From Vibrio ziniensis (GTDB lineage: Bacteria > Pseudomonadota > Gammaproteobacteria > Enterobacterales > Vibrionaceae): DNA of 64,000 nucleotides. Position 1 is the first letter of the stretch; each line of letters opens with the position of its first letter. The notes below the pieces were generated by a model. That model had not been told where the DNA came from. It ran no database searches and worked only from the letters and a program-made list of their open reading frames with translations. The DNA lies in the NCBI RefSeq assembly GCF_011064285.1, contig NZ_CP049332.1:496001-560000 (forward strand), in the 5' to 3' direction. This document shows positions 9,287 to 18,562 of this stretch, in pieces. The translations under genes and the position numbers were made by a program.

Positions 9287-10438
9287 ATGGTTACAGGGAT
9301 AGCAGAACCCATTCATAGGTCAGTCATTATTAATGACACCACGCTTCGGGATGGTGAGCAGGGACCTGGTGTGGCGTTCACCATAGAAGAGAAAATGCAT
9401 ATTGCGATGCTGCTTGAAATGGCGGGTGTGCCTGAATTGGAAGTGGGCATTCCCGCTATGGGAGCGGAAGAGCAATACGTCATCAGTTCAGTGTGCCACT
9501 CCCTTAGTACTGCGCGAACTATGGGCTGGTGTCGGATGCTAGAGCACGATGTTCATTGCGCTTCCGGTCTTGGTTTAAATTGGGTGGATCTCTCTATTCC
9601 AGTCTCAAGTCAGCAGATCCGCAGCAAACTCAATCTGACGCCTAAAGTGTTGTTCGAACGTTGTGAAAGAGTGATTAGCCAAGCGCTAAATGCTGGTTTG
9701 AAGGTTTGCGTGGGAATGGAGGATGCTTCGCGTGCAGACGTCGATATGCTTTATCGGGTTGCAGAAGTCGCGGAACGTTGCGGTGCAAAACGAGTTCGTT
9801 TTGCTGACACCAACGGCATCCTCGACCCATTTTCGACTTACCACGTTATCACTCAGTTACATGCCCATACGGATCTTGAGATTGAAATGCATGCGCACAA
9901 CGATCTTGGGTTAGCGACGGCGAACTCGTTAGCTGCCATTCGAGCTGGTGCTGCGTCAGTGAACACTACGGTAAATGGATTAGGAGAACGTGCGGGAAAC
10001 GCTGCATTAGAGGAGATCTCCGTTGCGCTTACAGTGTTGCAGCAGACACCAAGCAACATTGATTTGCGCCAGCTACCGACCATTTGCAATTACGTACATC
10101 TGGCTTCTGGGCGACCCCAAACAGCGCAAAAAGCGATCACAGGCGATGTGGTGTTCACCCATGAGTCGGGAATTCACGTTGATGGCTTGCTGAAAGACAT
10201 CAATAACTATCAGGGTTTCTCGCCTTCATTAGTGGGGCGCGAACATCACTTTGTCTTAGGCAAGCATTCCGGTGTGAGTGCCATTATGCGTATCTATCGC
10301 GATATGGGGATAGTGCTCACTGAATCGCAGTGCGAGCAGATAAAACAGCAGCTTCGTGTTTGGTCTGAACGGCGTAAAAGCGTTCCGACCACTGACGATC
10401 TGCTCGAGTTTGCCATCCATCACCAGCAAATCGCGTAG
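9287..10438 (+). CDS. nifV: NifV, homocitrate synthase
   Basis: This 383-residue enzyme condenses acetyl-CoA with 2-oxoglutarate to make (R)-homocitrate, the organic ligand of FeMo-co. It has a DRE-TIM metallolyase barrel with the signature NDTTLRDGEQGPGV (about 16-29). The metal-binding region EMHAHNDLGLATAN lies near residue 200, and LGKHSGV near residue 324. The ATG at 9287 has AAAGGGA about 10 bases upstream. It is the third gene of the nifUSVWZM unit, and nifW starts 10 bases after its stop. Confidence 0.95.
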   Translation: MVTGIAEPIHRSVIINDTTLRDGEQGPGVAFTIEEKMHIAMLLEMAGVPELEVGIPAMGAEEQYVISSVCHSLSTARTMGWCRMLEHDVHCASGLGLNWVDLSIPVSSQQIRSKLNLTPKVLFERCERVISQALNAGLKVCVGMEDASRADVDMLYRVAEVAERCGAKRVRFADTNGILDPFSTYHVITQLHAHTDLEIEMHAHNDLGLATANSLAAIRAGAASVNTTVNGLGERAGNAALEEISVALTVLQQTPSNIDLRQLPTICNYVHLASGRPQTAQKAITGDVVFTHESGIHVDGLLKDINNYQGFSPSLVGREHHFVLGKHSGVSAIMRIYRDMGIVLTESQCEQIKQQLRVWSERRKSVPTTDDLLEFAIHHQQIA

Positions 10439-10448
10439 GGCTATAGGT

Positions 10449-10742
10449 ATGTATTTAGAGTTAGAGAGTGATTTCACCGAGCAACTGGCGTTGTTGGAAA
10501 CCGCAGAAGATTTTCTCGACTATTTCGTTGTGGATTACGACCCAGAGCTGGTGGAGAAAAAACATATACCACTGCTGCGCTTGTTCCAGAAGTTATTGGT
10601 TTGCAAACCAAACGCTGATTACGCCACTTATCAGAAGTCGCTTCGCTTGGCATATAAGCAAATCAGCCTAGGGCATGAGCCTATGATCGCGGCAGGTGGT
10701 TGCGCGAGCTGTGCCTCCGATTGCAGTGCATCTGGTGAATAG
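10449..10742 (+). CDS. nifW: NifW, nitrogenase-stabilising protein
   Basis: This 97-residue cytoplasmic protein is thought to protect or mature the MoFe protein. The body (FTEQLALLETAEDFLDYF, then DPELVEKKHIPLLRLFQ) matches the NifW family. The ATG at 10449 follows AGGT and fits the gap after nifV; a longer in-frame start would overlap nifV. After the family core there is a cysteine-rich end (GGCASCASDCSASGE), with three cysteines spaced C-x2-C-x3-C. I do not recall this from Klebsiella NifW (about 86 aa). It could bind metal or be an unconserved tail. Confidence 0.9.
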   Translation: MYLELESDFTEQLALLETAEDFLDYFVVDYDPELVEKKHIPLLRLFQKLLVCKPNADYATYQKSLRLAYKQISLGHEPMIAAGGCASCASDCSASGE

Positions 10743-10753
10743 GAGTGAACGAA

Positions 10754-11215
10754 ATGGACATGGATTACGGCTCCGACACAGTGCGTTTTGCTCCAGGAAG
10801 CGAAGTCAGAATTGTGCGTAATATCCGTAATGACGGTAGCTTTCAGGACTTTGCTAAAGGGGACTTGTTAGTGGAAGCAGGAAGCGTCGGCATTGTTCGT
10901 AGCTACGGATATTTCTTGCAAACACAGGTGATCTATCAAGTATTTATTCCAACGCAAAATCGAGTGATCGGAGTACGAGATAGCGAAGTAATCGATGCTG
11001 AATTGGCTTGGGTTCCATGTCTTTTTCGCTCATTAGACAAAGCCAAACTGACCTGTAGCTTACGTATGTTTGGTGAACCATTAGCCAACAAGGGCGATGT
11101 GATTGAGGTTCACCGAGTCTATCGAGACTTAGAAGATGGCACGGTGAGTTTCGAAGTTAAATTTGGTGCGCACTTGGTCAAACTCGATTCAACCCGACTG
11201 GAGCCTGTCGCTTAA
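10754..11215 (+). CDS. nifZ: NifZ, P-cluster maturation protein
   Basis: This 153-residue small cytoplasmic protein helps form the second P-cluster of the MoFe protein in Azotobacter. The N-terminal SH3-like region carries the family pattern: RFAPGSEVRIVRNIRNDG (about 10-27), then GDLLVEAGSVGIVRSYG. The ATG at 10754 was chosen because AGGAG lies 8 bases upstream; the GTG at 10745 overlaps that site. It sits 11 bases after nifW and 14 bases before nifM, matching the classical nifWZM order. Confidence 0.92.
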   Translation: MDMDYGSDTVRFAPGSEVRIVRNIRNDGSFQDFAKGDLLVEAGSVGIVRSYGYFLQTQVIYQVFIPTQNRVIGVRDSEVIDAELAWVPCLFRSLDKAKLTCSLRMFGEPLANKGDVIEVHRVYRDLEDGTVSFEVKFGAHLVKLDSTRLEPVA

Positions 11216-11229
11216 TTAGGGAGGAAAGC

Positions 11230-12075
11230 ATGGAAGCTTATCAACGCAATTATTTAACCGCCAAAATCGCCACCGATATGTACAAACTTAACCCTGAATG
11301 GCTTTCAAGCATGCAAAGGGTCAAAGTGGATGAGCAAGTTGAACGTCTGTTTCGGGTACAAAAAGCCATACTCGGTAGCAGTGAAGCCAATCTTGTTTCA
11401 GTATCCGCATTCGAAATTGAAGCGGCTTTTGACAAGCTCGTTGAAGGCTATCAATCCCACAGTGAGTTCAAAACTGCAATGCAGGGGCAGCATTTGACAG
11501 AAGGTCAGCTCAAACAGGTTTTAAGTGAAGAACTGAAGTGTGAAAAAGTGATGGAGCTTATTTCTCAAGACATTCCAGAGCTTGAACTTGCAACAGCGAT
11601 GGAGTACTTCAACACCCATCAGAATGAGTTTTCCCGTAGCAATGTGTGGGAAATGAGCCAAATTCTCATCACGGTTAACGACGAGTTTTCAGAAAATCAT
11701 CGCGATGAAGCTTGGCGTCGTATCCACGATGTAAAAAAGCAGTGTGAATACACAGCGTTTGGCACGCTTGCATTGAAGTATTCGGAATGCCCGAGTGCCA
11801 TGTCTAACGGCTATTTAGGCTGGTGCGAAGAGACCAAACTCTACCCACAAATTGCCGCAAGCCTATTTGATTTGAACAATGGCGAAGTGAGTGAGGTGAT
11901 TGAGACCGAGCTCGGTTTTCATCTGGTGCGAGTGCATCAGCATAAGGGCGCTAGAACCGCAACGTTTGAAGAGGCTTATCCGTTTTTGCAAAGAAAGCAT
12001 GAGCAACGTGCGCGCCAGTTTTTGCAAAAGCAGTGGATTAGCCAGTTATTGCACTCTGATCCATTGTGCAGTTGA
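11230..12075 (+). CDS. nifM: NifM, parvulin-type prolyl isomerase for NifH
   Basis: This 281-residue cytoplasmic peptidyl-prolyl cis-trans isomerase is required to mature the Fe protein NifH. The N-terminal half is helical (about residues 1-130). The C-terminal PpiC/parvulin domain (about 135-245) carries WEMSQILITV, FGTLALKYSECPSA and LGFHLVRVHQH. The start follows GGGAGGAAAG. Klebsiella NifM is slightly shorter (266 aa). It is the last nif gene of this unit, and 111 bases without an obvious terminator separate it from modA. Confidence 0.93.
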   Translation: MEAYQRNYLTAKIATDMYKLNPEWLSSMQRVKVDEQVERLFRVQKAILGSSEANLVSVSAFEIEAAFDKLVEGYQSHSEFKTAMQGQHLTEGQLKQVLSEELKCEKVMELISQDIPELELATAMEYFNTHQNEFSRSNVWEMSQILITVNDEFSENHRDEAWRRIHDVKKQCEYTAFGTLALKYSECPSAMSNGYLGWCEETKLYPQIAASLFDLNNGEVSEVIETELGFHLVRVHQHKGARTATFEEAYPFLQRKHEQRARQFLQKQWISQLLHSDPLCS

Positions 12076-12186
12076 AGCTCTACTTTTCTTTTTGCCCTTG
12101 TTTTTTTTGCAGTGACAGCGAGGTTGCAGGTTAGAAAGAGATCTCTTTGAAGCTTCGTTTTTTGATGTTTAGGTAAGGATAAATAA

Positions 12187-12951
12187 ATGAAAGGATTTCA
12201 TCGCGTTATTGTCGGTTTTATTGTGCGTTCACTCTGTTTTGTCAGCCTTATTTTGGGCTCGTTATCTGTTCATGCGGAAGATGGCACCTTAGCGGTTGCC
12301 AATAACTTTTATGGGCCGATTCAGGTGCTGGTAGAAGATTTCGCCAAAGTGTCGGGGTTTCAGTTGAATGTCAGTACTGGTTCTACAGGGCAATTGTATG
12401 CCCAAATTGTGAATGGTGCTCCGTTTGATCTGTTTCTTGCTGCGGATACTGTTCGCCCTGAAAAATTGGTCAATGAAGGCTTGGGTTTTAAGCAGTTTGT
12501 TTATGCGAAAGGGGTATTGGTACTGTGGTCAAATCAAGCTAACTATGACGTGAAACAGCACATGTTGTCAGGAGATTACACCCACTTCGCCATTGCCGAC
12601 CCTAAACTTGCGCCGTACGGTTTGGCGGCTCAACAAGCGCTAACCAAAATGGGATTATGGGAGAGCATGACGCCGAAAATCGTGATGGGTAAAGGCTTGA
12701 ATCCTACTTATCAATTTCTCTCGACTGGCAACGCGCAGTTAGGGATGGTGGCTAAATCTCAAGTGTTTAAAAAAGGTCAGTACATTGGCGGTTCATTCTG
12801 GGAAGTTCCGGAATCCGATTACCAACCGATTGAACAGGCTGCGGTAACGCTCAAATCCGGTGTTGATAAAGCCGCAATTGATGCTTTCCTTGAATACTAT
12901 TCAACGGAGCGCGCACAGAAAATTGTCTCTAGCTTTGGCTACTTGCAGTAG
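12187..12951 (+). CDS. modA: ModA, periplasmic molybdate-binding protein
   Basis: This 254-residue protein captures molybdate in the periplasm for ModBC. It has a signal peptide with a hydrophobic core (about residues 10-27) and cleavage near VHA-E. The family features follow: AVANNFYGPIQVLVEDF, the oxyanion-site serines in STGSTGQLYAQI (about 62-73), and APFDLFLAAD. The start is at an ATG with AAGGAT upstream. It is transcribed in the same direction as nifM. I see no terminator in the 111-base gap, so read-through from the nif promoter is plausible. No clear ModE operator was recognised. Confidence 0.93.
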   Translation: MKGFHRVIVGFIVRSLCFVSLILGSLSVHAEDGTLAVANNFYGPIQVLVEDFAKVSGFQLNVSTGSTGQLYAQIVNGAPFDLFLAADTVRPEKLVNEGLGFKQFVYAKGVLVLWSNQANYDVKQHMLSGDYTHFAIADPKLAPYGLAAQQALTKMGLWESMTPKIVMGKGLNPTYQFLSTGNAQLGMVAKSQVFKKGQYIGGSFWEVPESDYQPIEQAAVTLKSGVDKAAIDAFLEYYSTERAQKIVSSFGYLQ

Positions 12952-12987
12952 TGAATTAAGCGGCACTGAAGGAAGAGGCAAAGCGCT

Positions 12988-13665
12988 ATGTTAGTCGTCG
13001 ATACGGTGGTCATAACAACCACACTTAAACTAGCCTTTGTGGTTATGGTGACACTGCTACTGATTGGTGTTCCGATCGCGTGGTGGCTCTGCCATTCTAG
13101 TTCGCGCGTGAAAGGTGTCGTAGAAGCAGTGTTGATGTTGCCATTAGTTTTGCCACCTACTGTCCTAGGTTTTTATCTGCTTTTGTTGTTGGGACCGGTT
13201 GGTTGGGTTGGAAGAACTTTAAATCAACTTGGCGTTGCCCAACTGCCATTTACGTTCACAGGCATTGCCATCGCCTGTACCTTACATTCGTTTCCTTTTG
13301 TTATTCAGCCTCTTAAAAATTCATTTCTCGCGATTGGTCGAAGACCGATGGAAGTGGCCGCCACACTTCGAGCTTCTCCAATTGATACTTTTTTCAACGT
13401 CACCTTACCCTTGGCTTGGCCCGGAGTATTTTCCGCTGCCATCATGGGTTTTTGTCATACCCTCGGCGAGTTTGGCGTGGTGTTAATGATAGGTGGGAAT
13501 ATTCCGGGACAGACTCGGGTTATGTCGGTTGAAATTTACAACAATGTCGAAGCATTGGAATATCTTAATGCGCATATCTTGTCTGGCGGGTTAGTGGCAT
13601 TTTCATTTGTCGCTTTGTTGCTGATTCATTGGTTAAACCAAAAACATCAGCAAAGGCTAGGGTAG
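12988..13665 (+). CDS. modB: ModB, molybdate ABC permease
   Basis: This 225-residue inner-membrane permease has about five membrane segments. The ATPase-contact loop is visible as EVAATLRASPIDTFFNVTLPLAWPG (about 124-148, cited by position only as the EAA-like loop). The conserved end of the family, HTLGEFGVVLMIGGN, follows near 155. It dimerises to form the molybdate channel. Its stop codon abuts the modC start with no gap, so translation is coupled. Confidence 0.93.
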   Translation: MLVVDTVVITTTLKLAFVVMVTLLLIGVPIAWWLCHSSSRVKGVVEAVLMLPLVLPPTVLGFYLLLLLGPVGWVGRTLNQLGVAQLPFTFTGIAIACTLHSFPFVIQPLKNSFLAIGRRPMEVAATLRASPIDTFFNVTLPLAWPGVFSAAIMGFCHTLGEFGVVLMIGGNIPGQTRVMSVEIYNNVEALEYLNAHILSGGLVAFSFVALLLIHWLNQKHQQRLG

Positions 13666-14769
13666 ATGCCTATGTCTGTCTCTAGGTCTAGGTCGCACAT
13701 TACCGCAGAGTTAACTATTCGTTATGCGGATTTCAGTTTAGACGCCAACCTGACTCTACCCGCGCAGGGCATCACCGTATTCTTTGGTCATTCTGGCTGC
13801 GGAAAGACCACCTGCCTTAGAGCCATTGCTGGGTTAGAAAAATTGGAACAGGGCAAAGTTTCTGTTGCGGGAGAGATGTGGCAATGCAGTGATAGCCAAC
13901 AATTTGTGCCTACTTATAAGCGCGATTTAGGCTATGTGTTTCAAGAGCCGGGACTGTTTCCCCATCTAACAGTGGAAGCGAACTTGCAGTTTGGTGCTAA
14001 ACGTATTGCGGTTAACAAGCGGCACGTCAGTTTTGATGAAGTGACAGAACTTCTGGGTATCACATCGCTGTTAAATCGCTATCCGGCTCAGCTCTCTGGT
14101 GGGGAAAAGCAGCGCGTTGCGATAGGGCGAGCTCTGCTAACAAGCCCTAAACTTCTATTGATGGATGAACCACTATCGGCACTCGATCAACCCCGCAAAC
14201 AGGAGTTTTTGCCTTATCTTGAACGTCTGCATCGAGAATTAGATCTGCCTATTCTCTACGTCACTCATTCCATGCAAGAACTGGCACGACTCGCTGATCA
14301 CATTGTGTTGTTTGATAAAGGATCGATACTGGCGAGTGGCAGTGCCCACAGCATTATGTCTGACCCCAAATTTGATGCATTGTTCGGCGATGAAATTGGC
14401 AGTGTGTTTGATACCAAAGTGGTTGCGATGCATGAAAATCGGATGACTGAACTGGATTGTGACGGCTTAACCATATGGGCGGTAGGGTACATTGCCGAGC
14501 AGGGTGCTACTTATCGCTGTCGTATTCTGGCATCCGATGTAGGGCTTTCTCTTGAAGAACCTAAGTTTTCCACAGTGCTAAACCGCTTTCGCGCCACCAT
14601 CATCGATATTCAGACCACTCTTGCCGAAGATGGGCAGGCGCTGGTGGTATTAGAGTTGGAAAATCAACAGCGTTTGCTCTCTAAAATCACCCTCAAATCG
14701 CTGTACGAACTGAACCTCACCCAAGGCTTAGAGGTGTGGGCGCTAGTGAAATCAGTCGCGCTGTCTTGA
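13666..14769 (+). CDS. modC: ModC, molybdate ABC ATPase
   Basis: This 367-residue ATPase drives molybdate import. Its Walker A is GHSGCGKTT (about 42-50), the Q-loop is VFQEPGLFPHL, the signature is LSGGEKQRVAIGRAL and Walker B is LLLMDEPLSALD. The C-terminal ~75 residues (from about 285) form a molybdate-binding TOBE/Mop-like domain that can respond to cytoplasmic molybdate. The start overlaps neither neighbour but follows modB directly. About 110 bases after the stop, the c-di-GMP genes begin on the other strand. Confidence 0.94.
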   Translation: MPMSVSRSRSHITAELTIRYADFSLDANLTLPAQGITVFFGHSGCGKTTCLRAIAGLEKLEQGKVSVAGEMWQCSDSQQFVPTYKRDLGYVFQEPGLFPHLTVEANLQFGAKRIAVNKRHVSFDEVTELLGITSLLNRYPAQLSGGEKQRVAIGRALLTSPKLLLMDEPLSALDQPRKQEFLPYLERLHRELDLPILYVTHSMQELARLADHIVLFDKGSILASGSAHSIMSDPKFDALFGDEIGSVFDTKVVAMHENRMTELDCDGLTIWAVGYIAEQGATYRCRILASDVGLSLEEPKFSTVLNRFRATIIDIQTTLAEDGQALVVLELENQQRLLSKITLKSLYELNLTQGLEVWALVKSVALS

Positions 14770-14881
14770 GGAGAAACAAACTTACGGTTAAGCAAACTCA
14801 AGGAGGAAAAAGCGTTCGAAGTGAACTCTTTGCTACTAGGCTTTAGATGTTATTTCATAAATCAGACGTTATATCAGATGG

Positions 14882-16297
14882 TTAGCAACTGGCGTTGATG
14901 TTGTCATTATAAAGACTCTTGGTACTTGAACCCGAATAAACCTGAACATTATTTCTACCGAGACTCTTTGCCAGATATAACGCATCATCGGCTTCTTTGT
15001 ACGTTTCCTCTACACAACCGTCTGCTACGAGTGAAGATACGCCGCTACTAATGGTAACTTGTATTTCATAAGGGCTGCATTGGTGGATATACCCCTCAAT
15101 CTTCGCTTTCAACTTACTCGCTAACATATAGGCCGCAGAAAGATCTGTTTGCGGCGCGATTACGATGAATTCTTCCCCGCCAAGTCGAGCAGTAAAATCT
15201 GAATCTCGAGTATGTTTGGAAAGCAATTTCCCGACATTGATAAGGATTTGGTCGCCAATAGGGTGCCCATAGGTGTCATTGATTTTCTTAAAAAAATCAA
15301 TGTCTATGAGGATTACACTACATAGCGAATAGTAACGAGATACTTCCTTTTGCTTCTGAACCAGAAACTGTATTGCAGCTCGTCGATTGGGCAACTTAGT
15401 GAGCTCATCTTGTTCAGCGATCTCTTTAAGTTGATGCACAAGGTCGTCGGTTTTGTTCGCTAAGTAACATATCGAGTTCTTTACAGGAAGCAGTTCTTCG
15501 AATACTTCATTTTCGAGCTCTGCGTGATATTCACCATGGGCTATTTTTTCACTCCAGTCAGAGATTGCCACAATGTTTGATAGAACCAGCTTCAACACTC
15601 GTTTATAGAAAATGATGATGAACAACGCCACTGAGATAATTAGAAAGCAGATGGTAATGTTTAATATTCTTTGAATGTATATCTTTGAATCTGTCTGCAA
15701 TGTTAAGCGATTCTTTATATTTGAATCTAAGGTCAATATTTTTTCGGATAGCTCAAGTCTTTTATCTAAGTAATATTTGCCATTTAGCATGGATTTGGCG
15801 GCAAGCACATCGTTTGCATCATATCTTTTCAATATATTGTTTTCATAAGCGAATAAGAGATCATAGATATCTTTGATATCAAACAGTAAGGCTATTTCAT
15901 AGTCATCGGCATTGAGGCTCTTATAATAGTCTATTGGCTGGTAGACGTTGCTTCTTTTTGGCTCGTAATTGATATTGGAGTCCAGTGCAGAAAAATAGTA
16001 GTGATACTCCTCAGTCCATGAGCGTTTATGCATCCTCATATCAGCAATTTTATGAAAGATTTTTTTGTACTTTTTGTCGCCGGTATAGATGTAAAGGCGA
16101 ATAGCAGTGGTACTGTCATCTATCATTTTTTGCATTGACAGGGTTACGCGAGTCAACTCTTTCGCTTCAACTCGTGAGTTCACATCCCTTCCTTCCAGAT
16201 AGTAGTTGATATGTTGGATTGCGAAGACCAATGAAAGCGTAATGATGACTAACCAGTTTCCAGTTGAAATAGTGTGAGCAAAATTTCTTTTAGGCAT
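14882..16297 (-). CDS. Membrane diguanylate cyclase (GGDEF)
   Basis: This 471-residue inner-membrane enzyme makes c-di-GMP from two GTP. It has a membrane segment near residues 13-30, a periplasmic helical region to about 205, a second segment (about 208-232, ICFLIISVALFIIIFY), a HAMP-like linker and a GGDEF domain (about 290-455). The active-site motif is RLGGEEF, and an RxxD inhibitory site (RDSD) lies exactly five residues upstream. This predicts an active, product-inhibited cyclase. Its start overlaps the end of the upstream gene by 8 bases, so the pair is an operon. The sensed signal is unknown. Confidence 0.9.
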   Translation of the reverse strand: MPKRNFAHTISTGNWLVIITLSLVFAIQHINYYLEGRDVNSRVEAKELTRVTLSMQKMIDDSTTAIRLYIYTGDKKYKKIFHKIADMRMHKRSWTEEYHYYFSALDSNINYEPKRSNVYQPIDYYKSLNADDYEIALLFDIKDIYDLLFAYENNILKRYDANDVLAAKSMLNGKYYLDKRLELSEKILTLDSNIKNRLTLQTDSKIYIQRILNITICFLIISVALFIIIFYKRVLKLVLSNIVAISDWSEKIAHGEYHAELENEVFEELLPVKNSICYLANKTDDLVHQLKEIAEQDELTKLPNRRAAIQFLVQKQKEVSRYYSLCSVILIDIDFFKKINDTYGHPIGDQILINVGKLLSKHTRDSDFTARLGGEEFIVIAPQTDLSAAYMLASKLKAKIEGYIHQCSPYEIQVTISSGVSSLVADGCVEETYKEADDALYLAKSLGRNNVQVYSGSSTKSLYNDNINASC

Positions 16298-18353
16298 GGG
16301 ACAGAACCTTATTGGTTATATCAATTTCATTTATGATCAACTCAATTGGTTTCGCGACGGACAAGTTAAATCCTTGGATGCTACTGTTGGGTAGATTAGA
16401 AATTGATTTGAGATGGTCGCTTGTTTCAACACCTTCTAATACGATATTTAATCCGGTTGCAGCTGCAAAGTTAATTGCTGATTTAGTGAAGTTATAATAA
16501 TTTTTATTCTTATCGATTTTATTAATTATTTCTAAAGGCACTTTTATTTCATCAACAGGTAATTCACATACATATTTCAGTGATGATTGTCCAATACCAA
16601 CCGAACTAATAGAAAATTTAATACCAAGCTCCCGTAGATCGTTCATAACAAGAGAAATTGGCTCCATATCCTGCAAATCAATTTGCTTTGCGATATCGAA
16701 AATAATTTTGTTCGGTTCTATTTGATATTGTTTGATTAGATCGCGAATAAACTTTGTAAAGTTAACTTGCAGTAGCTCTGATGGCAGAATATTCACAGTC
16801 ATAGTCACGTCCTTTAGCTTCTTCATATCTCTTAAGGCTGTGCTGATAACGTGTGTTCCGATGCTATTTAAAATGCCCTTCTTCTCGGCAAGTGTTATGA
16901 ATTCATCAGGGGAGACATTGCCATACTTTTTGTTATTCCATCGAACTAATGCTTCCACACCAGAGATTCTGTTTGTACTCGTGCAAAATTGCGGCTGATA
17001 ATGAACTTTTAACTCCGCATTTTGTATGGCGGACATAAGTTCGACTGACAAACCTAATTCTCTATTTCGAATAGTGTTAATTTCTGTATTGTAGTAAGTG
17101 TGATTTAACTTTCTTAGTCGTGCTATTTTTAACGCATATTCACCCTTGTCCAACACATCTTCAATCGAGTCAAAATTTACATTTATCTCAGTAGTTGAAC
17201 ACTTAAATAATATTTTCGTAGCATTACCACACAGAATGATGCTGTTTAGTTCATTGCTAATTTTTTGGGTTAAATTATTCATCTCTTCATTTGTCATTAC
17301 TTTGGTAAATAAAACGAATCGGTCATAATCTATATGAAATAAACTGTGGTGTGTTAGATTCAGTTTTGTCAGGCAGCTATAGAATTCTTTCAGCATCGAT
17401 ACTCTACAGTTACAACCAGCCATGAGACTGTTTTGGTTTAAATTATCAATCTCGAATAAATGAACCTGATATTTGCTATTGTTTTTAAGAAGTTTTAGCT
17501 TCCTTATATAAGAGGTAAATGCTCGTTTGTTGAGCATGCCTGTTACTGGATCTTTGCTGAGGTGATTATTTATATCTCTTAAGGCAACATCGATTTTGGT
17601 TTTTTCTTTTTTTACAACCTCATCATTTTTATTTATCTGTAACTCTATCCACAAATTAGAAACTGTCGCAATAAAAATAGAAAGTAAAATTAGAGTTATG
17701 TTTAGTATTAATATGTTTGATTTGTTCTGGTTAATTAATCTATTTATCTTCTGAACAAAATCATCTGATTTAATTTTAATGCTTTTGCTAAGATATCCAC
17801 TGCCTATAGTCATCTTCCATTCTGGTAAGTAGACCACATAGCTTTGTTTAATGTTTTCGTCATCCATGTCTAAGCTGTGAATGGGTTTGTTATCATAAAT
17901 AACCCAATTCTCACCGGCTTCAATCGTATCTTTAATGATAGATATAATATGTTGATAATTGTTGTTATATTTTTTTATGCTCTCAACATCTTCATGAACA
18001 ATTACATTCCATTCTTCATCTAAAGCGAAGATATATTCTTGACTGTTTTTATTATAATTATTTAATACCGACGTTGCATATTTTATTAAGTGTTCAGGTA
18101 TTTCTCTAGAACTAATGTTATTTTCAGATTTTATCGATTCTAATATTCTTAAAACAAAGTTAATTTCATTCTGAAGTTGTTTTTGTTGAATGTTAGCATA
18201 TTCATTTCTTATTATTTTATTCGATGGTTCTATGACTTTACTAGAAATATAAATGTAATTAATAAGTAGTGAGATAATGATTAGACCAACGAAAGAATAT
18301 AGAATCTTCGTTATTCGGTCAGAATAAATGTTATTGCCCTGAGTTAAATTCAT
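16290..18353 (-). CDS. Cache-like sensor with degenerate GGDEF and EAL domains
   Basis: This 687-residue membrane protein has a first segment near residues 13-32, a periplasmic single-Cache-like domain (about 35-200, with EWNVIVHED and NWVIYDNKP) and a second segment (about 212-232). A GGDEF-like domain and an EAL domain follow. The GGDEF motif is replaced by IDYDRF. The EAL domain keeps VEALVRW and LEGVET, but the metal-binding Asp pair of DDFGTGYSS is replaced (SISSVGIGQSS), and the ExTE motif reads FDIAKQ. I infer a catalytically inactive sensor or c-di-GMP receptor. It is the first gene of the pair, and its base composition is clearly more AT-rich than its neighbours'. Confidence 0.85.
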   Translation of the reverse strand: MNLTQGNNIYSDRITKILYSFVGLIIISLLINYIYISSKVIEPSNKIIRNEYANIQQKQLQNEINFVLRILESIKSENNISSREIPEHLIKYATSVLNNYNKNSQEYIFALDEEWNVIVHEDVESIKKYNNNYQHIISIIKDTIEAGENWVIYDNKPIHSLDMDDENIKQSYVVYLPEWKMTIGSGYLSKSIKIKSDDFVQKINRLINQNKSNILILNITLILLSIFIATVSNLWIELQINKNDEVVKKEKTKIDVALRDINNHLSKDPVTGMLNKRAFTSYIRKLKLLKNNSKYQVHLFEIDNLNQNSLMAGCNCRVSMLKEFYSCLTKLNLTHHSLFHIDYDRFVLFTKVMTNEEMNNLTQKISNELNSIILCGNATKILFKCSTTEINVNFDSIEDVLDKGEYALKIARLRKLNHTYYNTEINTIRNRELGLSVELMSAIQNAELKVHYQPQFCTSTNRISGVEALVRWNNKKYGNVSPDEFITLAEKKGILNSIGTHVISTALRDMKKLKDVTMTVNILPSELLQVNFTKFIRDLIKQYQIEPNKIIFDIAKQIDLQDMEPISLVMNDLRELGIKFSISSVGIGQSSLKYVCELPVDEIKVPLEIINKIDKNKNYYNFTKSAINFAAATGLNIVLEGVETSDHLKSISNLPNSSIQGFNLSVAKPIELIINEIDITNKVLSHA

Positions 18354-18562
18354 CGTTTGGTTTCTCTAAATTTGTAGTTATGATTGGAACCAAGATCACG
18401 TAAATGTGACACTTTGATGACGCATGTTACACGTGACGGTTTAATTTTATGTCGGTGAATTCCGTATCGAATGTAGGAAAAATCTCTCTCGATTGGGGTT
18501 GTCTATATGAACTCAGTTTTACAATTTAGTGTTTGGAGCTTAAAAGGGGCTTAGGGAAAGAA

